Shown here: positions 47,658 through 58,679 of the stretch, piece by piece | How the letters are laid out: each line of letters starts with the position of its first letter | Numbering within the stretch: position 1 is the stretch's first letter | NCBI GenBank assembly: GCA_013407085.1 | Contig: JACCGJ010019206.1 | Coordinates: 1 to 64,000 of the forward strand | Origin: Atriophallophorus winterbourni | Lineage: Eukaryota > Platyhelminthes > Trematoda > Plagiorchiida > Microphallidae | Reading direction: 5' to 3' | Length of the DNA stretch: 64,000 nucleotides | Notes under the pieces: generated by a model | Told to the model about the DNA's origin: nothing | The model's input: the letters and a program-made list of their open reading frames with translations, nothing else | Databases searched by the model: none | Translations under genes and position numbers: made by a program

Positions 47658-48228
47658 AAAAAAATCACTTCAAACTAACGGTGCCTTTAAAAAAGCAACA
47701 CGCGTTCAAATCTACTCAAACGTGTATTTGGGAAAAAAATATTCCCAAGGATCATGAATACATACTTGAGACCAGTCATGGAATACGGTGTGCAGTCATG
47801 GTCCCGTGGCTCAAGAGGGATGTGAACTTGTGCAGCAAATCTATCACCGCTCAACGAAACTAGTTCTCAGCATCCGAAACAAACCATATAAAGAAAGGAT
47901 ATCTCAACTGAATCTGTTCGATTTTCCCTATCGACGAATCAGAGGAGACCTTATCTTACTTTACAAAACATTCCATACCCCGAACCATCCCTTACAGGAT
48001 TTATTCACGCGAAGGGATACGAGGAATTATCGGACCCATGAATATGTGCTGGTCGTACCCCATTCCCGCCTGAACTGTAGAAGGTATTTTTACTCTGTCC
48101 GTGTCTGTTTTACTTGGAACAGTTTATCTTCAACCGTTGCTCACGCCACTAACTTGCATGACTTTAAAACAAAATTAGACGAATTTTTATTGCATTATTC
48201 GTTTCCAGAACACTTATATACTGTTTAA
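47600..48228 (+). pseudogene. LINE ORF2 C-terminal region, frameshifted
   Basis: After the main frame ends, the protein continues in two other frames: RLGVWICSSLK near 47,630, then IYHRSTKLVLSIRNKPYKER, RRIRGDLILLYKTFHTPNH, VVPHSRLNCRRYFYS and VRVCFTWNSLSSTV to a stop at 48,228. It matches the tails of the copies at 40.7-41.4 and 42.6-43.2 kb. Confidence 0.85.
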
Positions 48229-48341
48229 TCTATGTTCTTATATTGTTTATACACTTAAATTTTAATTTTTACCATCCTATGGTTGTTGTTAAGCTTGTTG
48301 CTTTTCAGACAATTAAAAACCTTGAATTACCTTGAATTACA
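48229..48341 (+). repeat. LINE 3' UTR and CCTTGAATTA tail
   Basis: A short UTR with TACCATCCTATGGTTGTTG ends in two CCTTGAATTA units at about 48,321-48,341. This is a simple-repeat tail, not poly(A). Confidence 0.8.
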
Positions 48342-48344
48342 ACG

Positions 48345-48793
48345 CACGCTGTTTTTTAGGCTGCCACATATCCAGACTCCAAGATCCTTCTCCGATTTGG
48401 TCCAGCTCAAAATCATTTACCCAAAGTGATATTCGTACTGAAAGGGCTTACCGAGTTGCAGTAACTTGCATTTTTGACAATTGAACGGCAGTTTATTTCT
48501 AACTGACCATTCGTGTAGTGCATCTAAATCACTTTGCAGTTTTACGCAGTCTGCAGTTGATTTTATTCGCATCCAAAGTTTAACATCATCCGCAAAAAGA
48601 ACTACCTTGCATGAGAGCGTCTCAGGTAAATCATTGATGTAAACTAAGAAAAGCGCCGGTCCGAGAACGGAACCTTGTGGTACACCACTTTTTGATTGTA
48701 TTTGACAATCAATTAAACGTCCCAAGTTGAGTGACGCGCAAAATCCCAGAGGTATATCAGAACCCAAAGCGGATTTGTCTATAAAAGCGGTAC
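48345..48793 (-). pseudogene. LINE RT fragment truncated by a BEL LTR
   Basis: The minus strand reads [46 protein letters not shown] and [20 protein letters not shown], then [11 protein letters not shown]. This is RT from the GVPQG box through the FADD active site to just past the thumb. The N-terminal side ([13 protein letters not shown]) is degraded and stops near the BEL/Pao LTR at 48,794. Confidence 0.82.
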
Positions 48794-49070
48794 TGTATTG
48801 AGGCAATCAAAATATAGTAAAAACATACCTCAAATATTGGGGTCAACCGGGTAAAAATCCGGGTCAATGTCAAAAACAATATTGAGCGCGTATCAGGTTA
48901 CGCACACGAGTCCAAAAGAGAAATGGCGCAGCTAAAATGGAGTCAAATTATTCAAAGAGAAAGAGTAAAACAAAAGTGTAGTAGGAAACAAGAAAAAATG
49001 GGACAATGTTGAGATTTCAAAATTCACAAAAATAAAACAAATAGATGTTGGAAGGTGAAAGGATCCAACA
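48794..49070 (-). repeat. Probable 3' LTR of the BEL/Pao element
   Basis: Immediately downstream (minus sense) of the BEL reading frame and a G-rich run (GGGGGGCGG, a polypurine-like tract) the sequence opens TGTTGGATCC. A plausible end is TACA at 48,794. Only one copy is present, so the far boundary is inferred. Confidence 0.55.
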
Positions 49071-49106
49071 CCGCCCCCCAAAGCCACCTTGGCTTTTTAA
49101 CTACCA

Positions 49107-50477
49107 TCACTCTTTATCACCTTCCAAAAACCATACTCGGCGTATATCTCGTTTAAGCTTCCCATCTGTAGTGTGTAATAATACTTCACGCACATGTCCG
49201 TCTGCCCCAAGGATAGTTTCCGATATGATAGCCTTTTTCCACGAACCGCGCGATGCATTCTCGTTCTGGTAGAGAACAAGGTCACCAACAGCAAAATCTC
49301 TTCGCAACCGCATCCATTTATGTCTTAGTTGCAGTAGTGGTAAATACTCCTTTAACCAACGACGCCAAAACGCATCCGCGAGTACCTGACCTTGTCGCCA
49401 ACGCTTTGTATACCGAACTCTGATGTTTACACAAAGTGATTCAAAGTGATTCAAAGTTGTAACGGTCTAAGCAATAGATGATTCGGAATCAATACAACTA
49501 TCTGTTCCGGGTCGTCATATATCGGTACGATCGGACGATTGTTTAGTATCCGTTCAACTTCACTCAAGAATGTAAATAATGATTCGTCGGTTAAGATCTG
49601 TTCCTGTGACACCGCACTCAGAATGCGCGGACGGATCTGATCTGCCGCTCCCAAATTCCTCCGCGATGACTACTATAAGGATGGTTAAACTTCCAATCGA
49701 TGCCTTTGGCCAACAGATTCTTGTGAACTTTAATATCTTGAAGATCATTTGAGAAACGTTTTAATTCATGCTCTGCTCCGACAAAATTACTGCCTCTGTC
49801 ACTGAACATATACTTAGGAGAACCGCGACGATTAATGAAACGAGATAAAGCCATCAAAAAGGAATCAATCGATAGGGTATACGTAACCTCTAAATGGACG
49901 GCACGTGTTTTCAGACATGTAAATATGCATCCATAGCGTTTTCTGTTACTGCGTCCTTCACGCACAATAAACGGACCAAATAAATCAACTCCCGTCGCTT
50001 CAAATGTATACCCGGGTGTCAATCGACATGCCGGTAAGTCCGCCATTATTTGCTTTGATGGTTTCGCCGATCGCATGCTGAATAAAATGCACTTACGCAA
50101 TATACCTTTCACCACCGAAGCACCTCTCAATATCCAATACTTTTTCCATGCTTCGGCCGTTGTGGCGCTCGAATTTTCTGGAACGTCAAGCAAAATAATA
50201 CTCCTTTGTGCTGTTTGATCCCGCCTTTTCGGTGCTTTTGACCTTTCCCACCAATGTATGTCAGCATATATACGGTTGGGTAGGTCACTTTGCGTTCGGG
50301 TTACCATGATTTGCAAGTCGGCGACTGACTTCTTCATGAGCTCGTCTCTTATCGGCATCATCTCTGCAGAGAAGGTCAACCTCCTAGAATAGCGAATTTG
50401 CTACGGACTGAAATACACTTTTATGGTGCGCAGATGTGAATCTCAAAATGGCATCCGTGTCGATTGGCTGGCTGCCT
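49107..50477 (-). pseudogene. BEL/Pao integrase and C-terminal domain
   Basis: The 253-codon frame 50,379-49,618 carries the integrase: a Cys/Arg-rich zinc-binding remnant (GILRKCILFS, about residue 92), LPACRLTPGYTF, GVDLFGPF with Asp132, RYGCIFTCLKTRAVHLEV, FSDRGSNFVGA with Asp194, and SSHRGGIWERQIRS with Glu244. The D-D-E triad is complete. After a frameshift near 49,640 the pieces ILNNRPIVPIYDDPE and WRRWLKEYLPLLQLRHKW, AVGDLVLYQNEN and REVLLHTTDGKLKRDIRRVW (to 49,107) form the usual BEL/Pao C-terminal domain. The element is 5'-truncated. Near 50,477 it meets Penelope sequence, and no gag, protease or RT remains. Confidence 0.88.
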
Positions 50478-50921
50478 TAGCAGATTTTGGGTAGAGCATG
50501 AACCATAATCGTTGACCAAGGTTTCCGTAATTCCTCGCAGATATATGGAAACAACCCTCTTACGGTTATTCATAATGGTCGTAGCTATACAGTTGTCAAT
50601 AACCAGATACGGACGTTCAGCAAGGTGTGGCTCTGCCTTATCTCTATACTCACTTTTAAAAAGAATACGGTTGTCTTGCCTCTATCTGCCTTAATGATCA
50701 CTATTTCCTCTTATTTTCGCAATTTAATGAGTGCTTGTTGTTCATCTCGCGTAAGGTTCATCCTTTCTGGCTGTTGTTTTTTGCTAATACCGGATATACC
50801 GTTTCGCAGTCCATCTGCCTGATTTTCAGGTAGCTGGTTGAGGGCGGATTCTACGCATGGAATAACATCCTCAGCTTTTAAGAATTTTGTGCTTATCGAA
50901 TAAATCTGGACGAAAGTCAAC
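50478..50921 (-). pseudogene. Penelope-like RT N-terminal fragment
   Basis: The minus strand reads ISTKFLKAEDVIPCVESALN and MNLTRDEQQALIKLRK, then (after a shift) HLAERPYLVIDNC-like sequence. It ends near 50,480 with WFMLYPKSAK, the segment just before the Penelope YGLPKIHK motif. It continues the N-terminal piece at 51,926-52,117; a LINE separates the two. Confidence 0.72.
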
Positions 50922-51925
50922 TCTATTGAGGACTGTCATGTTCTGCAAGGAGATTTGAATAAGCTGCACCAGTGGTCAATCCAAAACAAACTGCCATTTA
51001 ATTTTCGCAAGTGCAAAATGTTGCAAGTCGGAAAACCCTTTCCCTTTACCTACAAACTTGGCAGCCACCCGCTTGAATGGAGTACATCACAAAAAGATCT
51101 CGGAATCTTGGTGTCTGGCACTTTGAAGAACAGCCTACAGTGCGACGCCGTCTACAAGCGTGCGTGCAGCTTGCTAGGTTTACTGAAACGCATTTTCGGA
51201 CGTTTCCCACCACACTCACTCGCGAAATTACTAAACACTTACATACATCCTGTCGTTGACTACGCTGTACAAGCTTGGACGCCATGGATGGAAAAAAAAC
51301 ATCTCGCTCCTCGAACGAATTTATCACAAGGCAACCAAAATGGTTACCGGATTGAATAATTTACCCTTTGAGCAGCGACTGACCAGACTTGGACTGTGCA
51401 CCCTCGAGCGCAGGCGTATCCTACACGACCTCACTCTGACATATCGAATCATCTACGCGAAATCCCACCCTCTCAAACACCTCTTCAAGTTTGGTTCGGT
51501 TGTCCCCACACACAGCCACCCTTTGACCCTTCAAATCCCACACTCACGATTGAATTGTCGTCGTCACTTCTTCGCTGTTCGTGTATGCTTCTTGTGGAAT
51601 AGCTTGCCGACAGATATTGTTACCTCAGCGAACGAGCACATCTTTAAACAAAGGTTACGAAACCTTATGTTGAGAACTACTGCGTTGGCCCCTACATATT
51701 GATGTCTATATTTTTTTAACGCACGGAACTACCGTCCATCCAAAGATTCTTTTCCCTCAGTCTGTGTCGCCATTGAGGATTATTTTTGCTCCACCTATGA
51801 AGAACACGGATATGATCATACAAGTAACGATTTTTTTTTAAAAAAATTTGTATACGTATATCCTATGGTACTGTACAGCAATTTGCTTTTTTTAAACCAT
51901 AAATCTTGAATCTTGAATCTTGAAT
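50922..51925 (+). pseudogene. CR1-like LINE 3' fragment inserted in a Penelope gene
   Basis: The start is SIEDCHVLQGDLNKLHQWSI at about 50,922. It continues NKLPFNFRKCKMLQVGKPF, SQKDLGILVSGTLKNSLQ, VYKRACSLLGLLKRIF and YIHPVVDYAVQAWTPWM. After a frameshift near 51,295 it gives ISLLERIYHKATKMVTGL, LQIPHSRLNCRRHFFA and VRVCFLWNSLPTDIV, with a stop at 51,700. The 3' UTR ends in three TTGAATC units at about 51,904-51,925. Penelope sequence lies on both sides on the opposite strand, so this is a nested insertion. Confidence 0.85.
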
Positions 51926-52117
51926 AGTTTAAGCCCTTTTCCAACAATCTGTGTTCGTTTGCGATAGCGGCCTATCTGATAAATTAATTACCTTAGAATA
52001 TTGTCGAGCACTGTCATCAAAAGAACTAGCAGAGGTACATTTATCTTTTGAAGTTGATAACGTGCTGCACTTACGTACTTGTCTTTCTTTTATGTGCTCG
52101 GTCTTTGTGGCCATGAT
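51926..52117 (-). pseudogene. Penelope-like element N-terminus
   Basis: The 61-codon minus-strand frame from 52,114 contains YSKVINLSDRPLSQTNTD, the conserved start of Penelope-like proteins. In the next frame it continues as a GLKL motif right at the LINE boundary. The ATG at 52,114 follows the terminal repeat, supporting it as the original start. Confidence 0.65.
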
Positions 52118-52300
52118 CTCGGCGTGTCTTGATCTCTCCTGTCTAGCTTAGAGAACTCAGAATTGGTCAAGAAAATGCCATTTAAACCTGAACACTGTTT
52201 GTACCGACACCCTTGGTCTTACGAAGCTTCTGTGTTCAGAAGCGAAACGTTACCAAAAACTTGCTATAACCGATTCATTGCAAATTCTTTTTTCATGACT
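52118..52300 (+). repeat. Penelope terminal repeat, inverted relative to the adjacent N-terminus
   Basis: The plus strand matches the repeat at 41,590-41,830 (minus): CTTAGAGAACTCAGAATTGG, GAAGCTTCTG, CAGAAGCGAAACGTTACC and CTATAACCGATTCATTGC. The hammerhead-like core at 52,218-52,248 has CTTACGA instead of CTGACGA, so it is decayed. It reads opposite to the Penelope gene next to it; inverted terminal repeats are known in this class. Confidence 0.7.
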
Positions 52301-54029
52301 ATTTCAACCACTTCTGAGACAGGATTTAGGGCAGATTTATAGATCGCAGGCGGTAAACGGGCATAGGTGACTGAACTCGTCCTGTCCCGCCATCAGAGGC
52401 ACCACAGATGTTACGATAATATTAGTTTGACCGGATTTAATGACTAGCAGAGTAAAAGCTGATACAGTCCAGCTGTGTTTCCTTCGATTGCATGCAATAC
52501 TTCTGATGTTATGTTATGATATGTTAGATGACTGCTCTTTCTGAGGAACGCGATTAAGTGATTCGAGCGACAGTGTTCGCGTACCGGATGGACAAAAGCA
52601 CGTCGCGGAAAGAATTGCTTTGAAACACAAACATTTTTACAACTGGAACGTAATTGGAAACAAAAAACATTCTCAAATAGCGCGCTGACTCAAAAGCTAG
52701 TAGAATGTGAGAGATTTGGCACGTTTACCAATTTACGGCGTAAGAGGAACATTAAATCAAATGTGGTCACTTTCTATATTTAAGAGAGCGCGATGAAGCT
52801 CAATTGTTTGTCTTTATCAATTTAAGGCATCCCAAGCTCTTCAAATCGAAAATGATCTATTCAAAAATGAAAAGCGCCACGGAGCTGTCAAATAAACATC
52901 ATGCGATTAATCTACCCGAAGATTGCTCTCGTCATCCATGTGGCAGGTCACCCAGAACAGTTTCCTTTATCACATTGCTACGACCAATGCTCGTGTGCGT
53001 CTTTAGTGGTACCAAGCTCTAGAGATGTGATAGGTTAATACGTTGGACAGGATCTTGTGTATGCGTTGTTCATTTTCCCATTACTGCTGTCAGTGCCGTT
53101 TGCGCCTTGTAGGGTACAGCAAACCATCCAACATTGCATCGATCAAATACATTTTTTAAACGGAAATGGAAATAATAATTAAACGCTAGGCCTGCAATAA
53201 ATCATGGCCACTCAGACCCTCTTCATATCTGTCTATGCCTGGGCAACCTGACTGTGTCGTAGCCCACGTGCAGTCTCTGACTGTACAGCACTTTGCGTGG
53301 ATCAAGCTTGTGCTTTCATACATACTCAGACCCGCTAGAACGGTAAAAAAAATCTTGCCGAAACCTGATATTGTAATATCATTTTAACAAAAAAGAAATT
53401 AAATACACACAAGGAATGACATTGAAAATCAGTAAAGCAATGAAACGTTGACAGAGTGAGAGAGATCAACTAACGTTGAACGCCAAGGAAATAATATTAT
53501 CATAGTATTTACAAGAAAACGATTAAAAATTCGGGCCGGGGTAGTAAGGCATTTATAGTCACGTGTGTGTAAAAGGGTGAAAAACGTCATTGGTTCATTA
53601 ACATTGCGTTGAGGGTTTGAAAAGGCACAATTGAACTGGTGCGGCAAGCAACGGGGTGACGATGAGATTCGAGTATGAAAGAGGAATGTTCGAAAAGTCA
53701 AGTTGGACGTGGTCAAGGTCGATGATACCTGAGAAGGAAAATCAAAAAGGTTAATTGGCAACATGTGAAGGTATAATAATATATAGAAACTAGAATAAAG
53801 CATAAACCACTCGATCATCATCATCATCATGAAGCACAAGTCTGGAGCCAGATAAAGTGCCAAGCAATATGAGGCAGGAAAAGCAGATAAGCAAGCGCGC
53901 AAAAAAGGGTAAGCAGGCAAGCGGAATATGCAAAAGCGAATGCGCAAAAAGCAGCTTGTTTTAGTTGTTTCACTGCCTACGATTTTGTGGAATTTTTTGT
54001 TTTTTAAATAAAATAATACCGGATAAAAA
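52301..54029. other. No recognisable gene
   Basis: The longest frame, 203 codons on the minus strand (53,429-54,040), has no domain I recognise, a run of Met codons from a CAT microsatellite at about 53,813-53,831, and low-complexity composition. I do not take it as a gene. A short repeat shared with 60.7 kb lies inside (listed separately). Confidence 0.5.
53235..53325 (+). repeat. Dispersed repeat, copy 1
   Basis: TAGCCCACGTGCAGT, CAGCACTTTGCGTGGATCA and GCTTGTGCTTTCATAC recur with small changes at 60,695-60,775. The family is unknown. Confidence 0.65.
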
Positions 54030-55130
54030 TTATGACACAATAAAATACACTGGCGCTACTGACTTCGGTTTGAAGCCATATCGCGTAAGGTTTCCAGCCA
54101 ACTATTAGGCGGAGCTTTTGGACCCCAACCCAGGCAAACGAATACTCCCGACTGAGCCTAGCGCTACGGTGAGTTTCTTCATCCTTACGCGCCACGTCAT
54201 GGACTGGCCACCCGATTTTTTCTCCCAGCTTCTGCCATGTCATCCGCTTACTTTAGATCGATAGCTCTCTCACCTGGGAGAAGTTCAACAACTGCGCCTA
54301 CCAGACCAGCTAAAGCTTGCCTTATGAAATCGTTGATCGCGAAGTTAAAACGGAACGGTGAGATAGGGCAGCCCTACCGCACCCAGCTGGAGATATTGAA
54401 AGAGGACGACAATTGTCCGTACACTCGAACCCTGCCGAAGTTCTCAATATAATGCTTTCAAGATCCAAACATACTTCTCGGGCACTCCATGTGTCAGCAG
54501 AGTGTTACAAAGACTTTCGCGAACGATTGAATCGAATGCCGCTCGGATGTCAAAAAATACAACGATAGTTGGTCTACGAAAAGCGTGGCGTTACTCCAGT
54601 AACTAACGACGTGTGAAATTTGATCTATGCACCGTCGACCTGCACGTAACTCAGTTTGCTCCTCACGGATTTGCTCTTCCCGTTTGGTACTCAATCGGTG
54701 ATGCAGAATTGACGCTAGTATTTTAGGAGCTACTGAAATGAGACTGATACCCCGATTATTTTCACAGGAATCGCGTCGTCCCGTTTTGAAAATCGAAGCA
54801 ATTACTTATTCTCTCCAAGTGATCGGAACGCGTTCCTCGGTCCTTATGTTGGCGTACAGCGCCTGAAGTTGGCGAACCAAAGCGAAACCGCCATCATCGA
54901 ACAAAGACGGAAGCAGAGCATCAGCACCTGATGCCCGATGGCGCTTAAGGCTCTGGAGTACACTGCAAATCTCTGATTGAGTCGGAGCATCGAGAGAAAT
55001 TGACCATAGGTTACATTGTTCCGTATTCTCGAAATCAGTGGTTCAGAATGCCAGTTAAACTGTGCTTCAAAGTGTTCTGCCCATCGCTCCATGCGAACGT
55101 GCATGTTAAAAACTGGCAAACCATCTGCAT
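54030..55130 (-). pseudogene. RTE-like LINE reverse transcriptase fragment
   Basis: Minus-strand pieces in order: MERWAEHFEAQFNWHSEP at about 55,090, the SALSAIGHQVLMLCF block (degraded PGPDG region), KREEQIREEQTELRAGRRCI with DQISHV (54,694-54,600), THGVPEKYVWILKALY (about 54,470), and AINDFIRQALAGLVGA followed by ERAIDLK-stop-ADDM (about 54,250), where the usual YADD active site has a stop in place of Tyr. Order and wording fit RTE-clade RTs common in flukes. Many stops and shifts; the 5' endonuclease is absent. Confidence 0.78.
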
Positions 55131-56335
55131 ATTGACGCGCTGTGCGGACGCATATTTTTGTGCTCTCATACTTTTGGATTTATTTCCTTACCTGCTTGTC
55201 TGAGCTGGACGGATCAGATATCATTGGACTCGTCTTACCTGTTTCAACTTCGAACAAGGTGAATACTTGAAAATCCAAATTTTCAAGTTTTAACCCAAAT
55301 TTACCTACGCGTGAAATATCCCTGGCGATTAAGAATATCCGTCCTGTTCGGGAACTGTTGAAAAGTCCACATCATTTCCAATCGACTGATAGTTTTTACA
55401 ACTCTGTCAGATCGAAACTTGTTGAACAGCATCACGTTGATTTAAAATCGTTTGCTTTTTACCTATTGGATCGCGTCACTCCGATCCAACGCATTCACAT
55501 TCAAAGATCTACCCATCGAGCAGCAGACAATTAAATAACTTCTGGTTACTGTATTTATAATACTGATGATATCACATGTATATAGTTGCTCACAATTATC
55601 AAAATTTATTCATTTAAATTTCGCATTCTTAGGTCAGAGCAACTGGGAAAATTCGCAACATTTGGATACATATGGCGTGAGTTCAGTCGCATATATATTT
55701 TTGATGACTTCTGCCAGATATGTTTTAGGTTCCGACAACAACAGTGGCTTTCACCAGGTAGGGAAATATTGCTTTTCGAAACTGGAATTTTCTTTCAGAC
55801 CATTTTTCTGGAAATGCTTTATCCATGTTGCGAGCGTTTTGTGCGTCTCAGAACGGTCAATTGAGGGGAACACCCTAATCTTCACTTTACCTAGTTATTC
55901 ATTTCTCTATATTAATCCCCTCGTTTCATTAAAAAAACCTTTATTTGATGCTTGCGATTGTCACGGTATTTTCGCTAATAAATACATCCAAATGAAAACA
56001 CTTTTATGAACAATTTTTATGTTGGGAGATTTGCTGTGCCTGTGAGCCAGCTGTATCGAGTCTCGAAAACCAGAACAAGATAAGAGCTACGGCATTCCAC
56101 CATAGGTTAAATTGTCAAAGTTTGATCGACTTTATCGATAATACAATTACTCCCGGTTTGGTTTTTCCCCACCTGTAGATTCGGGCTTCAGAGTTTGGTT
56201 GAAATCAAAGGCTCTAAATATAGATGTAAATAAATATACGACTCGGCTCTGGTAGATATTTGATTTGTCAATAAGCTGGAATACTACCATGCGATTGCGA
56301 TGTACATCCATGGTTGGCATCGACCGAAGGAGGCC
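55131..56335. other. No recognisable gene
   Basis: A 147-codon plus-strand frame (55,566-56,009) and an overlapping 92-codon frame show no known motif. A plus-strand stretch near 55,290-55,530 (SLAIKNIRPVRELLK, then LDRVTPIQRIHIQRS) is open for about 80 codons but unrecognised. Confidence 0.45.
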
Positions 56336-56600
56336 AACAAGAATAAGCGGGATCAATATAAGAGTTAGATCGTATACAATCATCAAATTTTGATTTAAAT
56401 AAAGCTAAACTAGTGGAGTATAGCGAATTGGCAGGTAGCGAATTCCAAGCAATAGGGTGCGTAATCCATGAGAGTTCGAAGTTGATGGTCGAGTATTTCT
56501 CGACAATGACCTTTCCGGTTTTAAGGTTTAGGTAGATTGAAATCCCGCTATATCAATAATCGAGTCGCACGCCACGTTGTCACATGAAGCAAACTATTGA
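56336..56600 (-). pseudogene. LINE ORF2 C-terminal remnant
   Basis: The minus strand reads PIAWNSLPANSLYSTSLA and LFKSKFDDCIRSNSYI, matching the terminal WNSLPADL and FKSKLDD blocks of the other LINE copies. Upstream sequence is degraded. Confidence 0.65.
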
Positions 56601-56783
56601 GTTGTTTATTTTTGGGGTCAGGATATGCTGCCGAGAACTGTGGACGACCAAATAAATACATTCGTCTCATGAAGTGAGATTGAGCGTGCATCATTCCTAA
56701 CTCTACAAGTATATAACAGTTTAAGTACAGTGCAGCTTCTCCACTGTTACTTAAACGGTCACGTCAAAATAGATACCTGGTGG

Positions 56784-56965
56784 TCAGAGCTTATTATCAA
56801 ACAGCGACGCGTGAAACCACGTTTCTGTTACGGCGGCTATATCAGCCCTCGTTTCGTTACACATTTCGTTCAATTCGATCAGTTTGTTGCGAAGACTGTT
56901 TGCGTTGATATAGGTGCATTGAGCATACGAGAGCTGTATCGGCTCTTTCCCAAATTGAACGCTGT
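56784..56965 (-). pseudogene. LINE ORF2 endonuclease start fragment
   Basis: The minus strand reads CTYINANSLRNKLIELNEM and ETRADIAAVTETWFHASLF, the first 45 residues of an AP-type endonuclease. It includes the INANS...K start and the catalytic-Glu motif AVTETW. The frame then degenerates. Confidence 0.75.
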
Positions 56966-57105
56966 GTGCAGCGTTTCCAAAGTGAGTGGTGAAAAGCAAG
57001 TTCAATATCAAGAGATTCCATATCTCCTTTGCAAACGTCTTTGTACCGCAATTACGGTCTGTCCAAAGGTCAGCTTCTTCATTTCAATTCACCATGGAGT
57101 ATATT
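56966..57105 (-). pseudogene. C-terminal remnant of a second LINE family
   Basis: The minus strand reads KLTFGQT, then MRYKDVCKGDMESLDI. This matches the C-terminal motif LRYKDVFKRDT of the LINE at 62,848-63,660. It is fused to the endonuclease start of a different LINE. Confidence 0.6.
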
Positions 57106-57885
57106 TTTAGAATAAGATCATATTACAGTCTGAACAAATAACGACTTTCTACCCCAAGTTCGGCTCAATTTTGCTTTCGGCTATTCAAAGAATAGATCTT
57201 TTGGAATACGAGCTTTTCCCATCATAGTCAGCGTAGTCGGTTCCTTTGTAATAGAGTAAACCTGCTCTGTAGACCAGCTTTCGAAAGCACCTATGTATTT
57301 TTGCATAGTCCATTTATGTTATTTTTAAGATGACACGGATGATCTTTAAATGAAAAGCATTCAGCTTTTGTTGTACTTAGCGTAGGTAATCCAGGTTTCA
57401 ATGATTTACAGAGAAGTATTAAATACGCGCGTGTGGTATACTCTCATTTATGGCATCATGATCAGGTTGCGGTCGTTTCAGACACGAGGAATCAGTTGGC
57501 ATATATTTTACCAGTCGGTCTTTCAATCTCGGTTTCTAGCGAAAGGTTAGATATGTGTAACGACGTACAAGTTAGAGCCGACAATTTTTAGTAGTGATGA
57601 TTAGTGAAGGAACAGTCCCATGAGTAAGTACTGTCCTCATGTATACTCTGATTTTCAGTACAAATTTATGCTAGCTGATGAAAAGCAGTTTATTATTAGG
57701 AGTGCTCATTGTCGGTAAACATCTGGTCAAGTATTAGAAACTCCCGTACCTTTACTTGCACTCTCTAACAGTTCAGGATAAAAAGCTTTCCATCACTCTC
57801 GTGTGGTTAATTGTTTTCGACTTAAAAGCATTTTCTACTGCGGAGTAACGAAATTTCGGAATATGGTGGGAGCTAAAACACGAGA
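57106..57885. other. No recognisable gene
   Basis: Stop-dense on both strands; nothing recognised. Confidence 0.45.
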
Positions 57886-58400
57886 TTCTAGAATTAATGA
57901 TGACAACATGCACTTAACATCACAATTACCATAGTATAGTAAATATACAATCCTTCAAACAGGAATATCTCACAATCATGTAATAGATTCAAGATTTAGG
58001 ATAAAAAATAGCAAATAGTTGTACATTACCATAGAATATACGCACAAAAGTTAAAGAATCGTACTTTCATGTCTGCGTCAATGCGGTTCGGAGGAGGCGC
58101 AAAAGCAATTCCAAATATGACATGGAGAGGCTAAATTTCGACCGGAAATGTATGTTTGGGGTAATTTGCTTTTCCAGGTATGTGTGTGTGTAAAACGAAA
58201 GTACTAACTGATTTCATTAAACTGGAGCCAACCGAGAATTCATAAAAATTTGATGGTAGAAAAGCAATAAGCTTAACAAAAACCACAGGATGACGTGGTA
58301 TATAGTGTAAATATAAAATCTTCCAATAATTAGTAGGGAAGTCACATACTGCATGATCCGACATCTACTCATCGGTAATACTGTCAAGTAGTTCAATATC
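57886..58400 (-). repeat. Three degraded LINE 3' UTR pieces
   Basis: The minus strand repeats the pattern of LINE 3' ends: an ATTCAAGAT-like tail, TATGGT, a run of As, AAGCA, then TTACAATTACCATAG. It occurs near 57,895-57,960, 57,985-58,045 and 58,235-58,330. They resemble the UTRs at 37,960-38,030 and 42,510-42,600 and look like successive 5'-truncated insertions. Confidence 0.6.
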
Positions 58401-58679
58401 CTTCATCAGCTATGGTTCCCGGGCTTGGATCGAATATTTCATAACAGGACGTACTTACGTATTATTTACCGGTGTAAGGTTTCAGGCGTCAACATTCGGA
58501 CTATCCTTTTTAGAAGAACCGAGATACGGCAGGCAGAAATATTCAACATAAAAGATCGTACAGTTTGTTTGAAAACCATTTCATTTGGTGATGAAACTTT
58601 TTCTGGCGGTATAAGGTTTCACAGAAAGCATACACGGGCTGCATAAAAGTTACAGCGACAGTTTAATCTGGAATGAGGT
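58401..58679. other. No recognisable gene
   Basis: A 73-codon plus-strand frame (58,425-58,646) has no known motif; it may be decayed LINE sequence. Confidence 0.35.

Larger units (their letters stand above)
43824..48341 (+). mobile_element. Nearly full-length CR1-like LINE
   Basis: The order is ORF1 with PHD-type zinc finger, ORF2 with AP-type endonuclease and RT, a short 3' UTR, and a tail of CCTTGAATTA repeats. Zinc-finger ORF1 plus an octamer-like 3' repeat instead of poly(A) fits the CR1 group. It carries frameshifts in ORF1 (near 44,907), at the ORF2 start (T run near 45,515) and near 47,615, plus an inserted LINE end in ORF1, so it is no longer mobile as it stands. Confidence 0.82.

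Noticed and set aside
53429..54040. 203-codon minus-strand frame as a membrane protein gene
   Set aside because: It has no recognised domain, includes a microsatellite-derived Met run and sits among element debris; a hydrophobic look alone is not enough.
55566..56009. 147-codon plus-strand frame as a host gene
   Set aside because: AT-rich, no motif, and an overlapping alternative frame of similar quality.
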